Below are positions 51,254-63,610 of a DNA stretch of 64,000 nt, piece by piece. Location: assembly GCA_947846985.1 (NCBI GenBank), contig CANTUZ010000008.1, forward strand, positions 26,865,352 to 26,929,351, given 5' to 3'. The translations under genes and the position numbers were made by a program. Positions within the stretch are counted from its first letter, which is position 1, and the number at the start of each line of letters is the position of its first letter. The notes beneath the pieces were generated by a model. That model searched no databases. It worked only from the letters and a program-made list of their open reading frames with translations, and was not told where the DNA came from. Source of the DNA: Fratercula arctica. Lineage: Eukaryota > Chordata > Aves > Charadriiformes > Alcidae.

Positions 51254-54200
51254 AAGGTTTCCAAAATTTAGTTTGCTCTGACGGTATCATTAGTAGCAGC
51301 AACAAGTACTACAATTACTTTAAGCCCTGCCTCCAAAACCAGCTATTACAAACAATTTTGCTGAATGATAAAACTTCTAAAGGGAAATGCTTAAAACTGC
51401 TGAAGCCACAGAAACAAGGGCGTACTTCACTGCTCCTATCAACTCTAAATATGAGCTGACTGAGATGGTTACAATTTACAGGGTGGGCAGATTTCATTAG
51501 GAAGGAAGGGAGAAAGATCCAAGCACTTTCTCCTTATGAATAGCAGGAAAAAAGTCTCATCAAAGAGTTTTGAGGCTAGACAAACAATTGCCCAGAGTTC
51601 CTGGTATTTGCATGAGAATAAAAATACCCGTAATAAACCCAATCCTTTTGTGAAGTAGGAGAAAGTGCTTCGCTACTTTCCCATTCCTTGTTTATGGTTT
51701 TGTGGACAAATAAGATATTATGATAACATAAGACAGATTGATCTCTAACAACAACTCCAACAAAAAAAGAGCTTGATCGGTCTTAGTGTCTCAGCCTCCC
51801 CTGGTAGACCATCTTTTCTGGTCAAAAACAGCCCTACATATCTGTTCTTCATGTTGACACATTCCCATTGTTACTGCTATTACTTTCATAGCTTCTAACA
51901 GTGGAAAGCATAGCAGATCCATCGACTGACTGCTGCTCTGACTTCCCCTTTTCACCTATATATCTGCTATTGCAACTCCTTTCAGATGTATGAGTTCCAT
52001 GTCTGGCGACTTCATCTTCCATGTTAGTGCGTCACTGACTGACGTATATTAACATTGCGATCACCACAGCAGCTGAGTCCCTGACAGGCTTAAAACTGTA
52101 TAGATTATCTCCAAATGAAAACACACACGCAAAATATATTCAACATTTCATACCTTCCAGAAGGAAAAATCTTTTATTCTAACTCCCAAACTGAGATATT
52201 AATACCAAGACTTCTTGGGGCAAAATTAATCATATCAAAACAAAACCTCTTTGTTCGGGTTGACAAACCTTTTGCTAGATTTATGAAATTCTTAACCTAA
52301 CTTTGGCTTGTTGGGGGATTTTGTTGGTGTTTTTTGGTTTGGTTGGTTGGTTTTTTTTTTTTTTGAATGATGCTTTTTATATACTAGTAATAAAAAGAAA
52401 CACATTACAATTCATTTTCAAGGGGAAGTTAGAGACTAGAGCAACTACCTACTCTTTTGGGATTTGTGGTTTTAATTAGGCTTATAATTTCTGCAAGTAA
52501 ATCCACAGTTATTTCCTTTTTGAGGAATGCTTATCATATAGAAACATAGATATTAGATACAGATATGCTAGAAGCAGGTGACTTGTGTCATATAGAAGCA
52601 CTCCTGTTTCTCTAAGCTACAGGCTGCTATAACCACAACTACGGCCAACCCCTGAAATTGTTGAAATGTTCTCTTCCTGTCTTTGTGCAGGCAAATTCTG
52701 ATTGAAATAAATGTGAAATGATTTCTACATACTTATTAGAATATACCTCTTGTTCATGTTTTACATTACTTCCTTCTTTCATATGAAGAGCAAGAAAAAA
52801 GATTTTAAATGAATCTCTCCTGCCCGACTCTTTGCTGCTAACTACAAGTTACTCCCTGGTTGTGTTCATGGTGCATGGGAATAAACAGGCTTTATAGCAG
52901 TTCAGCAGCATATTTCATTAATTACCTTCAATGAATCAAGTCAATAATACTCTAAAAACACAAGATCTAAGCAGTAAAAATTTGTCATATTAATTTGGCC
53001 TATTTTCAATGAACACACATTTAACACAAATGCACGTTTTGATCAGATATGCTTCTCAAATTATCATGAACAGATAACATGAACAATTTGTTTAATTCTT
53101 AAATGAAGAGTAAAGCCTGCAATGTGTGGGCTCATTGCCTTATCATCTGGGAGTCGTTGCTGTGTCTCATTTGGCCAGAGCCTAACAGAAACGACACTTG
53201 TGGGCTGTACCTTCTTGCTTTACAGCATCACAAGTGAAGCCCACATCCAATGAAAGGGATCTAGAAGGAAGCGCTTCTTTGATATTGAAAACATCTCCAG
53301 TTTTCTTAAGGTTGATATAAAAGCAAATAAAAGAAATAAAAAATACTCCAGTAGGGTGCCTTATCTGAAAACAGACCATGCATTCAAACAACAATAATAT
53401 ATATGAAAGGTATACAGGGTTTTCTTCTTAGTAGAAAGCAGCAAAGCAAGGATCTGCAGCTGATTTAACATTGCACGTCAACAGAAAGTCAAACGAATTT
53501 AGGATGTTTTGAGCATTATAAACAACAGAACTGTCTATGGAACTATTAGCCCCACACAGGGCAGAATGCCATCCCTGAATATGCCATTGATGGCTGCAGG
53601 AAATAAATATCATTTTGAAGAATTAAATGAAAAGACTCATGGAAATGGAGCTAAATATGTTCTGGTACTCACTGGAAGAAAAGTGCAGCAGGTTTGGGTG
53701 GAATGAGTTATGAAGTGTTTAAAAGAAGACAGAAATAGGCAGTTAAAGGTGCGCAGACACCGACTGTATCACGAACAGAGAGAACTCCGTGAAACTGAAC
53801 CAGTCTCAAACTTCAGGGTCGCTCCCAGCGCCCTTTAGGTGGGCTGTAGATTCAGCACTTCTGTATCTACATTCTGCCGATACAAAGAACTGCGTGTGGT
53901 TTATTTTTATTCTAGAGTTGCTGTGCCTCTGAGCAATGCTTTTCATTTTATTTCTCAGTCTATGATATATTCCATAATTTTAATAACTATTCTAGTTTAA
54001 ACAGAGAACATAGCTGTCAAATTACTATTCGAAAATGCCTAGGAAAGGAAGAAAAAAGCCATTTATATCCTTAGGTGTGGCTCCTCAAGGGAAAATTATT
54101 TCTGAGTATTCTGTGGGTAGATTTTGCAGCCTTCTGTTTGGTTTCATTCTTATGAATCAACGTACAGTAAAACTTGTTTCTGGCAAGACACAAAGAGCAG

Positions 54201-54574
54201 AATCCAGGCATTTTCTTTTTGCTAAATACTTAGCTTTGCTCAAGTAACAAAAAGGAAGCAGGGTATAAAAAAAAAATAAAATCTGTAGGTTGTGGAAATG
54301 ATTGATGACAAGTATGCTGAGCGCAGAAACACCTTTATTCAGTAGGGTGCCACGCTCAGAAATTCCCTTGCTGTTGAATAATAGCGCATGGCTGCCACAA
54401 GAAAGCCCCTCCCTGCTGGGAAATTTTGAAGCCAGGCGTGAAAGTTCTGTGTCTCTCTACAGAGAAAATTTATATCCGAAATGACAGCTATGACTACACC
54501 TTTGAGATAGCTTTCAGGGAAGGAAATAGAGTGCACCTGGGTGTCAGTGCATGAAATAGTGTGAGAAATGGATA
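51254..54574. other. AT-rich non-coding stretch, no gene seen
   Basis: Contains a G/T-rich tract at 52308-52365 (TTGG and T-runs) and otherwise unremarkable sequence. Bases 53740-53850 are somewhat richer in CpG than the neighbourhood but far too short for a CpG island. Confidence 0.5.
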
Positions 54575-55117
54575 GTGTTATTAATACAAGGTCCTAAATA
54601 CTTTAATGGGAAGAAAAATTTACCGTCCATGGATGCATGTTTCACTTTATTAGAAGCTTTATTGCTTCAAGGACGGAGGGAAACTCCTGTTACAATATGT
54701 TTCAAAGGTGCTTCTCATTGTTCAGCAAAACCATACCCAAACATAAAGGAAACTGCCTGCCGCTTAGTTAGATGGTTGCCATTTTCATCATCTTCTAAAT
54801 CCACAAATACATCCAGGGCAGGAACTGCGGGAGCAGCTCCTTGCATGCACTATGGCCTTTTGATTATGTTTCACTCTAAAAGACATCTCCTACACGAGCT
54901 TTCAAGTGACATGACAGTTACTTTGGCTAAACTAGATGTGAACAACAGATGTAACTCAACAAAGAACTCTCATTTTAGCCTGTCTCAGGACTTCCACAGA
55001 GGTAAAAAAAGAACCCAGTGCTGGAGTGAAAGATCTTTATACAAGTACATGGATAATAAAATCCATGGCTACCTTAAAGGAGGAGATGTAACTGAAGGAA
55101 GGAGGAGATGTAACTGA
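54575..55117 (+). CDS. long open frame of unknown status, 180 codons
   Basis: This is the longest open frame outside the transposon-derived sequence. I do not recognise the product. The translation has no obvious signal peptide or hydrophobic membrane segment, includes a Ser/Thr-rich stretch around residues 70-85 and ends in basic residues translated from a 22-bp tandem repeat. A donor-like GAG|GTAAAA occurs at about 55002-55008. Given 64 kb, two strands and the AT content, one frame of this length can arise by chance, and no other exon, promoter or polyadenylation signal supports it. A lineage-specific transcript is possible. I consider it probably non-coding. Confidence 0.12.
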   Translation: MLLIQGPKYFNGKKNLPSMDACFTLLEALLLQGRRETPVTICFKGASHCSAKPYPNIKETACRLVRWLPFSSSSKSTNTSRAGTAGAAPCMHYGLLIMFHSKRHLLHELSSDMTVTLAKLDVNNRCNSTKNSHFSLSQDFHRGKKRTQCWSERSLYKYMDNKIHGYLKGGDVTEGRRRCN

Positions 55118-55135
55118 AGGAAGAAGGAGATGTTA
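55081..55135. repeat. 22-bp tandem repeat, about 2.5 copies
   Basis: AGGAGATGTAACTGAAGGAAG-type units begin at 55081, 55103 and 55125; the third breaks off after AGGAGATGTTAA. The copies are almost identical, which suggests a recent duplication. Confidence 0.92.
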
Positions 55136-56701
55136 AGCTGGATCATATGGAAGACTTCAGAAGGTACACTCTGAGGAATGTGTTCTGCCGTTTAAGTCCG
55201 AGAACACACAAAATTCATCAAACAGTTATAAAAATCTTCAGTGAATTATAAAAAGCTACCAGATGGAAAAAGGCTAGATGAGAAAGGTCTGAGTTACTCA
55301 AGAGCATAATGATTTCAAAGGAAGGAACGGCAGGAACTAAGGTGAAATTTTAAAATAAAAATAAATTTCTGAAGATGAGAAGATGAACTTTTGTTCACAA
55401 TCAGAAAAAAAAAAAAAAAAAAAAAAGAAGGAAAGGAAAGACATTACCATGCTCAGAACTTCAGAGGCAAAACTAAAATAGAGCACAGTTTATGCAGACA
55501 CGAAGGAAGGAAATTATTCTCCATGCCAGATGGCCGATAAAAGGTCTATATCTCTTTACATCCTAGATATGAGATATAAAAAGTGAGTAGGCCTTGTAAT
55601 GTCTATCATGAGTGAAGTCAGGCAGCACAGGACCTGCCGCCTTGCAGTGACTCAGAGTGCTGTGCCGCAGCTCTGTACAGAAGCAGGTTTTTAGCAAACC
55701 TCCCTGAACTGCTCAAAATGCTCCTGGCAAACAGCAAAAGGGCAGGAATCGCCACCGCTGCTCAAAGCTCTGAATGCACCAGCATCACACTCGGGCTTGC
55801 TGTTCATTAACGTTATTTTGCATGGGGTAATCCTCTGTAGGCATATTACTAACATTACTTTCGCTACTATTTTTGGTACGGCAGAAGTTTCTTTGGAGTC
55901 GGAGCACTGTCAGTCCTGCTGGAACTGTGCTGGTAATCTGTGAGGCAATTGATTCAGCCTGTCAGTTTACTGAACAGATTCAGCAAAAATGAACACATCA
56001 GAAGCTGTGCTCCAGCACTGCCGGCTTCTCACCACTTTATTTTTGACCCAGATGATTCATTTTGTCTTGCAATGACATCCACTGGAAAGCAGTGGGGTAT
56101 GGATAGGACTCAAGAGGAAACTCGCACATTCCCTTTGTGTACCTCTCAGGATCACGAGCTTCCCTACTTTACAGCAGCATGAGAGATGGCTTTTTCTCAA
56201 ATGTTCATCAGATAAAAGTAAAAAGGTCACTCTTTGATGTGACTTCACAACAGCAATAGAAAAGAAGATAACACTGAGGACATACACCTTCAAGTTATTT
56301 CCAACTACAGTCCTGTACTTAGTAAGAACAGCCCATTTTCCTTAACCGTATTAACATCCTATATTGGTGTCTTAGTTATCCACTTTGCTTGGAAAACAAA
56401 AAAAACCTCTAAGAACCACGTGAATTTCAAGCTACACAACATACAGCAACTGCAAAATAACATAAAGGTATGCAGCCAGTGACTGAAAATTTTAGTCTGA
56501 AAATCTTATAGAGCACTCTATATGAGAAATATGGATTAATTAGCCTGTTTACATCAAAAGGACGGCCAATTTTGAACTCCATATATTAGCATTTTCAAAT
56601 ATTACAGACAACACCAAAGAGGCTATTTACCTAGATTTGTCACAGAAGTTATTTTATATTGTAAACATTGTGTGATCTGGAGTTTATAGATGAAAAATAT
56701 A
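55136..56701. other. non-coding stretch with long A-run
   Basis: A 22-base A-run at 55405-55426 followed by GAAGG/GAAAGG purines is the main feature. No processed pseudogene is recognisable upstream of it. Bases 55600-55800 are GC-richer but have no open frame of note. Confidence 0.5.
55405..55426. repeat. poly-A run (22 bases)
   Basis: The longest A-run in the window, followed by purine-rich GAAGGAAAGG. No matching retrogene body was found on its 5' side. Confidence 0.95.
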
Positions 56702-56774
56702 TCTTAAATCTTAAATCTTAAATTAAATTAAATTAAATCTTAAATTAAATTAAATCTTAAATTAAATCTTAAAT
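56702..56774. repeat. (TCTTAAA)/(TTAAA) compound minisatellite
   Basis: Alternating TCTTAAA and ATTAA-type units, about 73 bp. The arrangement shows nested expansion: TCTTAAA three times, TTAAA several times, then mixed units. Confidence 0.95.
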
Positions 56775-59149
56775 CACTGTTCAAAAAAACCATGGCAATA
56801 ATTTCTTGGGTGTTAAACCTGTGCTTTATGTAGGTCATTTGATATTTTCGCACATAATGACGGTGATAATAAATATCTGCACACTTTTGCAATCTCTTCG
56901 AACATTTCATTATCAATCCTCTTATCTCCTACAGCTGTTGAACATAGCTGCTGTTACAGCCTGATACGCACAATTGTGAAATCCGTCCAAGAGGGACAAT
57001 GAAATCTCTGCCTCACTCTGTGGTTTAGTCCTCTGCCTGCAGCCCTGAGCACCCTGCAGGGTTATTCTTCTGCTCCAGTTACTGGGGAAAGCTTTGCAGA
57101 AGAGGTGAGTCTTGCACACCAACCTGATCATGGCAGGGCTTTTACCTTTTTTTGTTTTAAATATTCCTTGGGAGGGGGCGATCCTGAACTTAAATGTTAA
57201 TGGTATCACAGGATGGCTCTAGCAGAGTAGATTTACTCTAACAATTTCCGCTATGTCTGGTAACTCCATTAAGAGCTGAAAAGCAATACTGTATTTATAT
57301 TTTGTCTTTCACTATGAATCAGTTCTTTCACAAGTTACATAGTCTAAGACACCTGACAGCAGACAGATCTCGCAGAAGTGAATGAGAACATAATTAGGCC
57401 TTTTCTGTTTAATAAAATACATTTGTAGCTACAGAAAAGCTAAGTTTTCATATTAGAAGCTTCAACATCACAATGTGCATTAAATTTATGCAAAGGCTAG
57501 TATGTTCCAGTCAGAAAGAAATCACTGCATCGCTGTGTGCTAGTGAAAAGGGAATGCCTGGGCAGAAATATATTTCAACTTTATGTATTTAGCCAAAAAT
57601 GAAACTCCAAAAAACAATTATTTTCTTACAGATTTACTACAGAGTCATTTCTTTGAAGCATCAAGAGCAGATTCTTGCAGAAATAACAGGTACCGCAGGT
57701 CAAGGTAAATAAATTGCTCAAATGAAAGTGGAAAGAACTGAGAGAACCAAGGCAAGCAAGTTTACTTTAGAAACAATTTCTATAAGCTTATAGATGGATT
57801 GGGGCTATTAAAACCAATGAGGAATTCTAGAGAGACAAAAATTAAGAGAGTGAATTTTCTCTGATTGTTTTATCTTTAAAACAAAATCACAAATCATGCA
57901 CTGCAATCCTGAGCTGCAGAAACCAACAGCAGAATTCACAAGAAATTTAACAGACCAGGACTTCAGTTTGGAAGTCAGTTTGAAAGTCAATTAAAAAGAA
58001 TGAAAAGGGTAGGTATTATGAAACTCACAGGAAAAGTAATTTAAGCAGTTCTGATGAATATTTGAATCTCTCTTCTTACATACAATGGGAGTTTATTGAT
58101 GGCTTTTTATAGTGTCAAATTTCCAGTACTCACAGATTTAGTTTTTAATTCTATTTTAAGTTTAAGCCTGTCTAGATCTTGAGGCTTTCATCCAGTTTTC
58201 AGTAGGATTTTGGTGTCTTTCAAATGTAAATCTGATTCAAATTAATCACAAGTGAGCATCATCTATTTTGTCAATTGATGCCCACTACTCAACGTATTGC
58301 TGAAGGAAGAGAAAGAAACAGCTGCAGGGATGAGAATCAAGACACTTTATCAACCCGTGCATTGTTGCCAAGTTAGAATCGTTCATGTATTTTTTCTTAT
58401 AGATATTTTTCCTCCATGTTTTTCTTTTTTTTCATTTAGGTATTTAAGGAGTTACATTGTGCATTAAAAGCAGCTAATTAACATCAGCCGTCCTGTGTTG
58501 CATGCTAGAAAACATAAGAAATCATGTTTCAGTGTTTCTGGGGTTTTTTTTAATGTATAAGTATTAAATCAAGATATATGGTAGTGCACATACTTGAAAA
58601 CACTATGTTGGTACCAATGCAAATATTATGGCCATGCACCCAGTGTTAGGAAATTCTGCTTGACTTGTATCTTAGGTGACACCACTAACACCAGTAAGAT
58701 AGGTAGTTCAGGGTACAAATTAACCATAATGCTGCAGTATTTCCAACTTACATTCATTTCATTAAGAAGAATGGTTTAGTACAACTACAATACTGTAAAT
58801 AAATACTAACATAGATTTGTTTGACATAGTTGCACGCATGTAGAAGCAAGGAAAAACCTCAAACCCGACAACAGCTCTGCAGCCTTATTCACAGCGTTTA
58901 AAAAGACAACGATCCCTGTAGGCTCATTGAAAAACATCAAGCTGAGTCTGCTTGCACCAGCTTTTACCCAGCCACCTCCCAGAGAAATCCCACCTCTTGT
59001 CTCTGTCTCCAAGTGTTTTTGGAGGGGGAGAAAGGGCTTGATCTCAGGAAGGCAAGTTCATCTGCATCCTTACTTTATATTTTCACAGGCATCAGCTAAG
59101 GCTCCCAGATGTACAATATACTTTACTTACACTTATTTCACTTTTCCTT
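56775..59149. other. AT-rich non-coding stretch
   Basis: No recognisable gene. A segment at 56935-57104 is bounded by TCTCCTACAG and AGAG|GTGAGT, matching splice consensus at both ends, but it has no frame open throughout. It could at most be a non-coding RNA exon. Confidence 0.45.
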
Positions 59150-59162
59150 CCCCCCCCCCCCC
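59150..59162. repeat. poly-C run (13 bases)
   Basis: Thirteen consecutive C following a pyrimidine-rich lead-in. Confidence 0.95.
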
Positions 59163-61589
59163 GCCTTAAATACACTGTTTTCGCAGCTCTCTGCAGACAG
59201 ACGTGTAAGCAAACAGAAACTCAGAAACTAAAGTGATCTCCCACTCTAATGAAAATTCAAGATACTGAACATGGATGGAAAGGTTCCAGCTCAGTTGGGC
59301 AAGAGTTGGTGGGAAAGCGATTGAGCACAGCCATATGAAGCAGCCGATATACCAGATCAGATATCTTCCTCATTGCAAAATATAACAGGGATAGTGCTGT
59401 AAGCAAGGTTCCTGCAAGTCAGATTAATTATTATGGTTGGAACAACTGCTAACACTGTCCCCAAACAGACGCTTTACATGAACTGGCCCAGCAGGTAGCA
59501 AAGCACACACCCCGATCGCAGCAAACTGCAGATGAAAGTCAGAGAGCTTTCTTCCAATTACACACTTGCAACAGAACGGCCGCTGAGTTGTGTATGTGAA
59601 ATTATAAGCAACACAGGTATACTAACCAGAGCTGGCCTGCAGAAAGAAAACTGCTTTTTATTCAGCTACATTAGCACTCACAGAGTAGTAAGTAAAACCA
59701 AATCCCATTCTGATTCATTTGGCACTCATTCCTGTCTGGGTTTGAATACCCTAATTGCTCTCTGTGTTGCTCTGTTATCTCCATCACTGCAATTTCAGAC
59801 TGTTCAAACAAGCTCTGAAGTTCTGGTGCTGTGAAGTTGTCTACCTTAAGCCAAATTGCTAAAAGCCCTAAACAACTGGCAACCACTAGAAAGGCTTCAG
59901 AATGCCCAAGATATTACAAAATAACTATGGTCTCTCTTTGGAAAGGTAAGTTTGCTTGTTATTGTTGCCATTTTATATACCTCACTTGGGTAAGGGGAGT
60001 GCCAGTAAGACTGCAGTATGCTCTCTGGTTTATGCATCTGAAAAGAAAGATTCCTCTACTGAAAATTTTTTGCGTTCCTCAATCTGTAAAAAGTCACACG
60101 CGCTTATATTTGATCAATACAAAGCATAATAACCCCAACAGAACAGTCTACAAATAACATTGAGTAGTTATTAAAATACTAGACTAAGCAAAAGTCCTCC
60201 CTATGTAAAAGTGTTTTAACATAAACCTTTTTTGAAAGATGGGAATCCCTACTGGTTTATACGGTGTTGTTCAATGGGAGTAACCAGTGTTACGTGTCCT
60301 CTGTCACAGGCAGCGCTGACACGTCCACAGGGAAACAACTGACGGGCTCCTCTCTTTGTCAGCACAGAGCTGCCCTGCTGCAAGGACACGCCATGACAAG
60401 GGAACCGAAACCACCTCACCTCCTGTTAGCAATATAGCTGCTCCGCTCACTTGCTACAATCAAATACAATAAGCATTTTCTCTGCAATGAGACCTCCTCA
60501 GATTAAAAGATCTGAGCATTTTCATTTTTTCATTCTGTCCTCCTGACTTTGCACTGAAAAGCCACAGCAGCACAAAGCCATGTTATCACAGGCAGAGCCC
60601 TACGAATGGAACCCAACAGCCCCTGAGAAAAGACCTGAACAGCTTTAGAGAAACCAACAGTTTCTGACATCGGTGTTTGCACAACGTAGATTATTTCTTT
60701 CTTGCCTGTATCTTTAATTTGTACTACAGCATCTAGAGGAGAAAACCTGATCTTTGTTCAGTACTGCTCAACATCAGTCATTTACACCAGTATCAAATTC
60801 ATTTAAAACAGTAAAAAAGATATTTTACAAATACATTAAGCAGTATTACAATTTGAATTGCCATTACCCTATTTAACCTCTTAAGCATTAAAGCAGGAGG
60901 ATATCAACACCGTTATCAACATAACGGCATTTGCAATGCCTATGTTGTAAAAAGGAAAAAAAAAAGACACTAAGCAAAAATTAGACAATATAGTAACTAA
61001 AAGACAGCTTGTTCCATCTGATTTTTTTGAGGGTGGGGCAACACAGTGAGGAGGCAAGGTGATATTTTAGATTAGAACTGTTTTTTCCATAAAAGCCTTG
61101 ATTTTAAACTTGTATATGACATTGCAGAGAACTTGAAGTTCAATAAAGGAAAATGCATGCACATGGGAGCAGGCACTTAATTGGACTCTTGAGCTGAAGA
61201 CTCAGATGTATTTCTGGTAGATGAAATGCTTCATATTAAATGTCAAGATGTAGTAAAGAAGTGACACTTAAAATGAACTGAAGAAAGAAGCAAAACGGAA
61301 GAAAGTTAAGGCAGTGTTTATTAGCTGAGGATATTCTATGCATAGAGCAATTCACATTTTTAAACTAATTTCTGCCTATTTGGGTAATGATTGGGTGTTA
61401 GGAGTCAGGAATACAAGGCAAAACCAGTATGTGAGGGAAGAAGGAAACTCCTATGGAAATAATTAGAAAAGATGTAACACTGCTTTGAGGAAGACTACTA
61501 TCTTCAGCTGGTCTAATTAACACCAATTGTATTCCATTTCTGCTCTACAAGTATACTCTACGGAACATTTTTTCCAGAAATATTACCTC
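59163..61589. other. non-coding stretch, no gene seen
   Basis: A segment at 59799-59945 lies between CAATTTCAG and the textbook donor AAAG|GTAAGT but contains stops in all frames. An unrecognised 108-codon frame (59831-60157) runs across the donor. Bases 60300-60420 are relatively GC-rich. Nothing else stands out. Confidence 0.45.
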
Positions 61590-62660
61590 TAGGGCCTTAT
61601 TCAATGCCTGGTCCAAGCAGACAACCTCCAAAGCCGTAGGCGCGCTTCCCCTCCTGCCACTTGCACCCAGCTGGTGCCTCCATCTACTGCAGGACCTTTG
61701 TGTTTTGGCAGCTTTAGGCCATTTCGGTGGCTGTCCTTTCCTCCTGGCTTCCCTCTGTAGGGGTACCTTCTTCCTTTACCACTTGATGACTTCTGGCTCA
61801 TCTGGCCCTTTGCAGACCTCTACACTTCCAGTCTTCATTTTTTGTAGTGTTTCTGACCTCACTTTCACATCTTTTTTAAAACATCTTCAAAATTTCCATC
61901 CGTTCAGCATACCATTACTCTCTGCTATGGACACCTCCGAATCCCTTTCACTCTTTGAATTAGTTGCCTTTACTCATCACCTATTTTAATTCAGCTTCAC
62001 CAGCTTTCTCTTTTCGCCCTGTCAGACACTTTTCACATCCGTCTTTCACAATCCTCCCTCCCTTTCCAAAACGATACAGTTTCTCCTGTCACCTCTGACA
62101 ACCCGTCCTTTCTGTTACTGACATCATGGCACCACCACATCCAGAGCTCTGATTCTCCTCCTCTCGTGCTGCTGAAGCATGCGTGAGAAAGCACTCTGAT
62201 TTTGCTGGCTTCCTGCACTTTGCATCGATTCTCCCTTTCCTCATCTTTGTCCTTTATCTTTCAGAACAGCCCGGATTGATCCTTCTGCTGTCAGCCCTCG
62301 TTACCACTACAGCTCCCTCTTACCCTCTACCGTGCACATGCTCCTCTGTTTAAACTCTTATTAACATTTCATCTGAAAAACTAACAATCTTCTCTATACA
62401 TCTTTCTTGATCAGAGCACTCACTTGCAAGTCTAGAACTGACTTTTAAAATCTTACCAACCCTGATCTGAAAAAATCCTCAAATTTATGATTTACTCGCA
62501 TAGCCTAGATTTCTCTGTCTTTAACTTTCATGTTCTTTTTATATCTGCTCATCAGAACTGATGCAGATTAATAGGTATAGCTCCTTTTTGTCGTCCTTGA
62601 ATTATTTTTTCTTCCCATTTTCAATATTTTCAGCATCTGACGAACATGATTTGTCTTTTT
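61590..62660. other. pyrimidine-rich asymmetric block
   Basis: For about 1 kb the plus strand is dominated by C and T, with many CTTC, TCTCC and CCTTTC clusters, and few purine runs. This contrasts with flanking DNA. No long open frame is present on either strand. A strongly decayed retroelement is a plausible origin, but I could not identify a family. Confidence 0.5.
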
Positions 62661-63490
62661 CTTCTCAGCTGAGCTTTCTCCTCAGCTGACTTTCAAGGAA
62701 AGTCAAAACCAAAACTACTACTGTTATTAAAAATAAGACTTAGGTATTACTACAGATTTACACTCCTATTGCTGGAACAAAGAGCAGAAAAGGAATAAGG
62801 AGAAAGTAAGCAAAGAAAGAGAGGGAAATGTAAGCCAAGTTGTAGGCTGCACCATGATTAAGGGTGGCTTTGGAGCTAAGGAACTCATAATCCTCCCACC
62901 TGCACTGTCAGTCTTCTAAATTTTTTCTCGAGGTTCCAACGTGTCCTCATGGTTTTACCTATCACTGCGTTCTGGGGGCACCTTCTCCAAAGCGCCCCGC
63001 TGTCATTTTCCTTCTCCATTATCATTGTATCATGCTTTGAAGATGAGGATGCAAACAGACATGTTCAATGGTAGAAAGATTACACTTAAGCTATCAGACA
63101 GAGCAGGTATTACTTTTATACGGGAAAATAAAGCTGCAAAGTTGATTTATTTAATCGATGTCCATCCCAACCAGCTGGAAGTAACACAACTGGCACGTGG
63201 GTGGTAGCAACACGTAGATCAATGGTACATGAGCATATTTGTCACTATTTATATCTAACACAGGTGTATATTAATTATATATTTATTTGCTGGAAGGCAG
63301 CCAACTGTCAGACTTCCAAGGAAGCACTTATACAATGGTCTTCTACACTAAGATTTTAAAAAATAAAAAGCCCACAATTCTCCTTCATCTCTCCTGTTCA
63401 TACTAATTCTCCAGCTCCATGCTGGAAGAGCAATTGAAAATCTGGATGCTCACAGGAATTCATCAAACACTGGTCTTTGGCCTACCACAA
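62661..63490. other. non-coding stretch, no gene seen
   Basis: A short CTTCTCCAAAGCGCC segment at about 62981-62996 echoes CTTCTCCAAAGCACC near 45928-45942 in the other pyrimidine-rich block. Otherwise unremarkable. Confidence 0.4.
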
Positions 63491-63610
63491 TAAGATACCA
63501 CATTGTACAGTAAGATACTACATTGTACAGTAAGATAAGACAATAGATAAGACAAAAAGGTAAGATGTACAATAAGATAAGACACTAAAATAAGATACTA
63601 CTTGTACAAT
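63491..63610. repeat. 20-bp tandem repeat with decayed continuation
   Basis: Two units of 20 bp (63491-63510 and 63511-63530) differ by one base and have the form TAAGATAC-ACATTGTACAG. They are followed by irregular TAAGATAAGAC, TAAGATGTACAA and TAAGATACTAC pieces up to about 63610, so an array of TAAGATA-based units has partly decayed. Confidence 0.92.
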
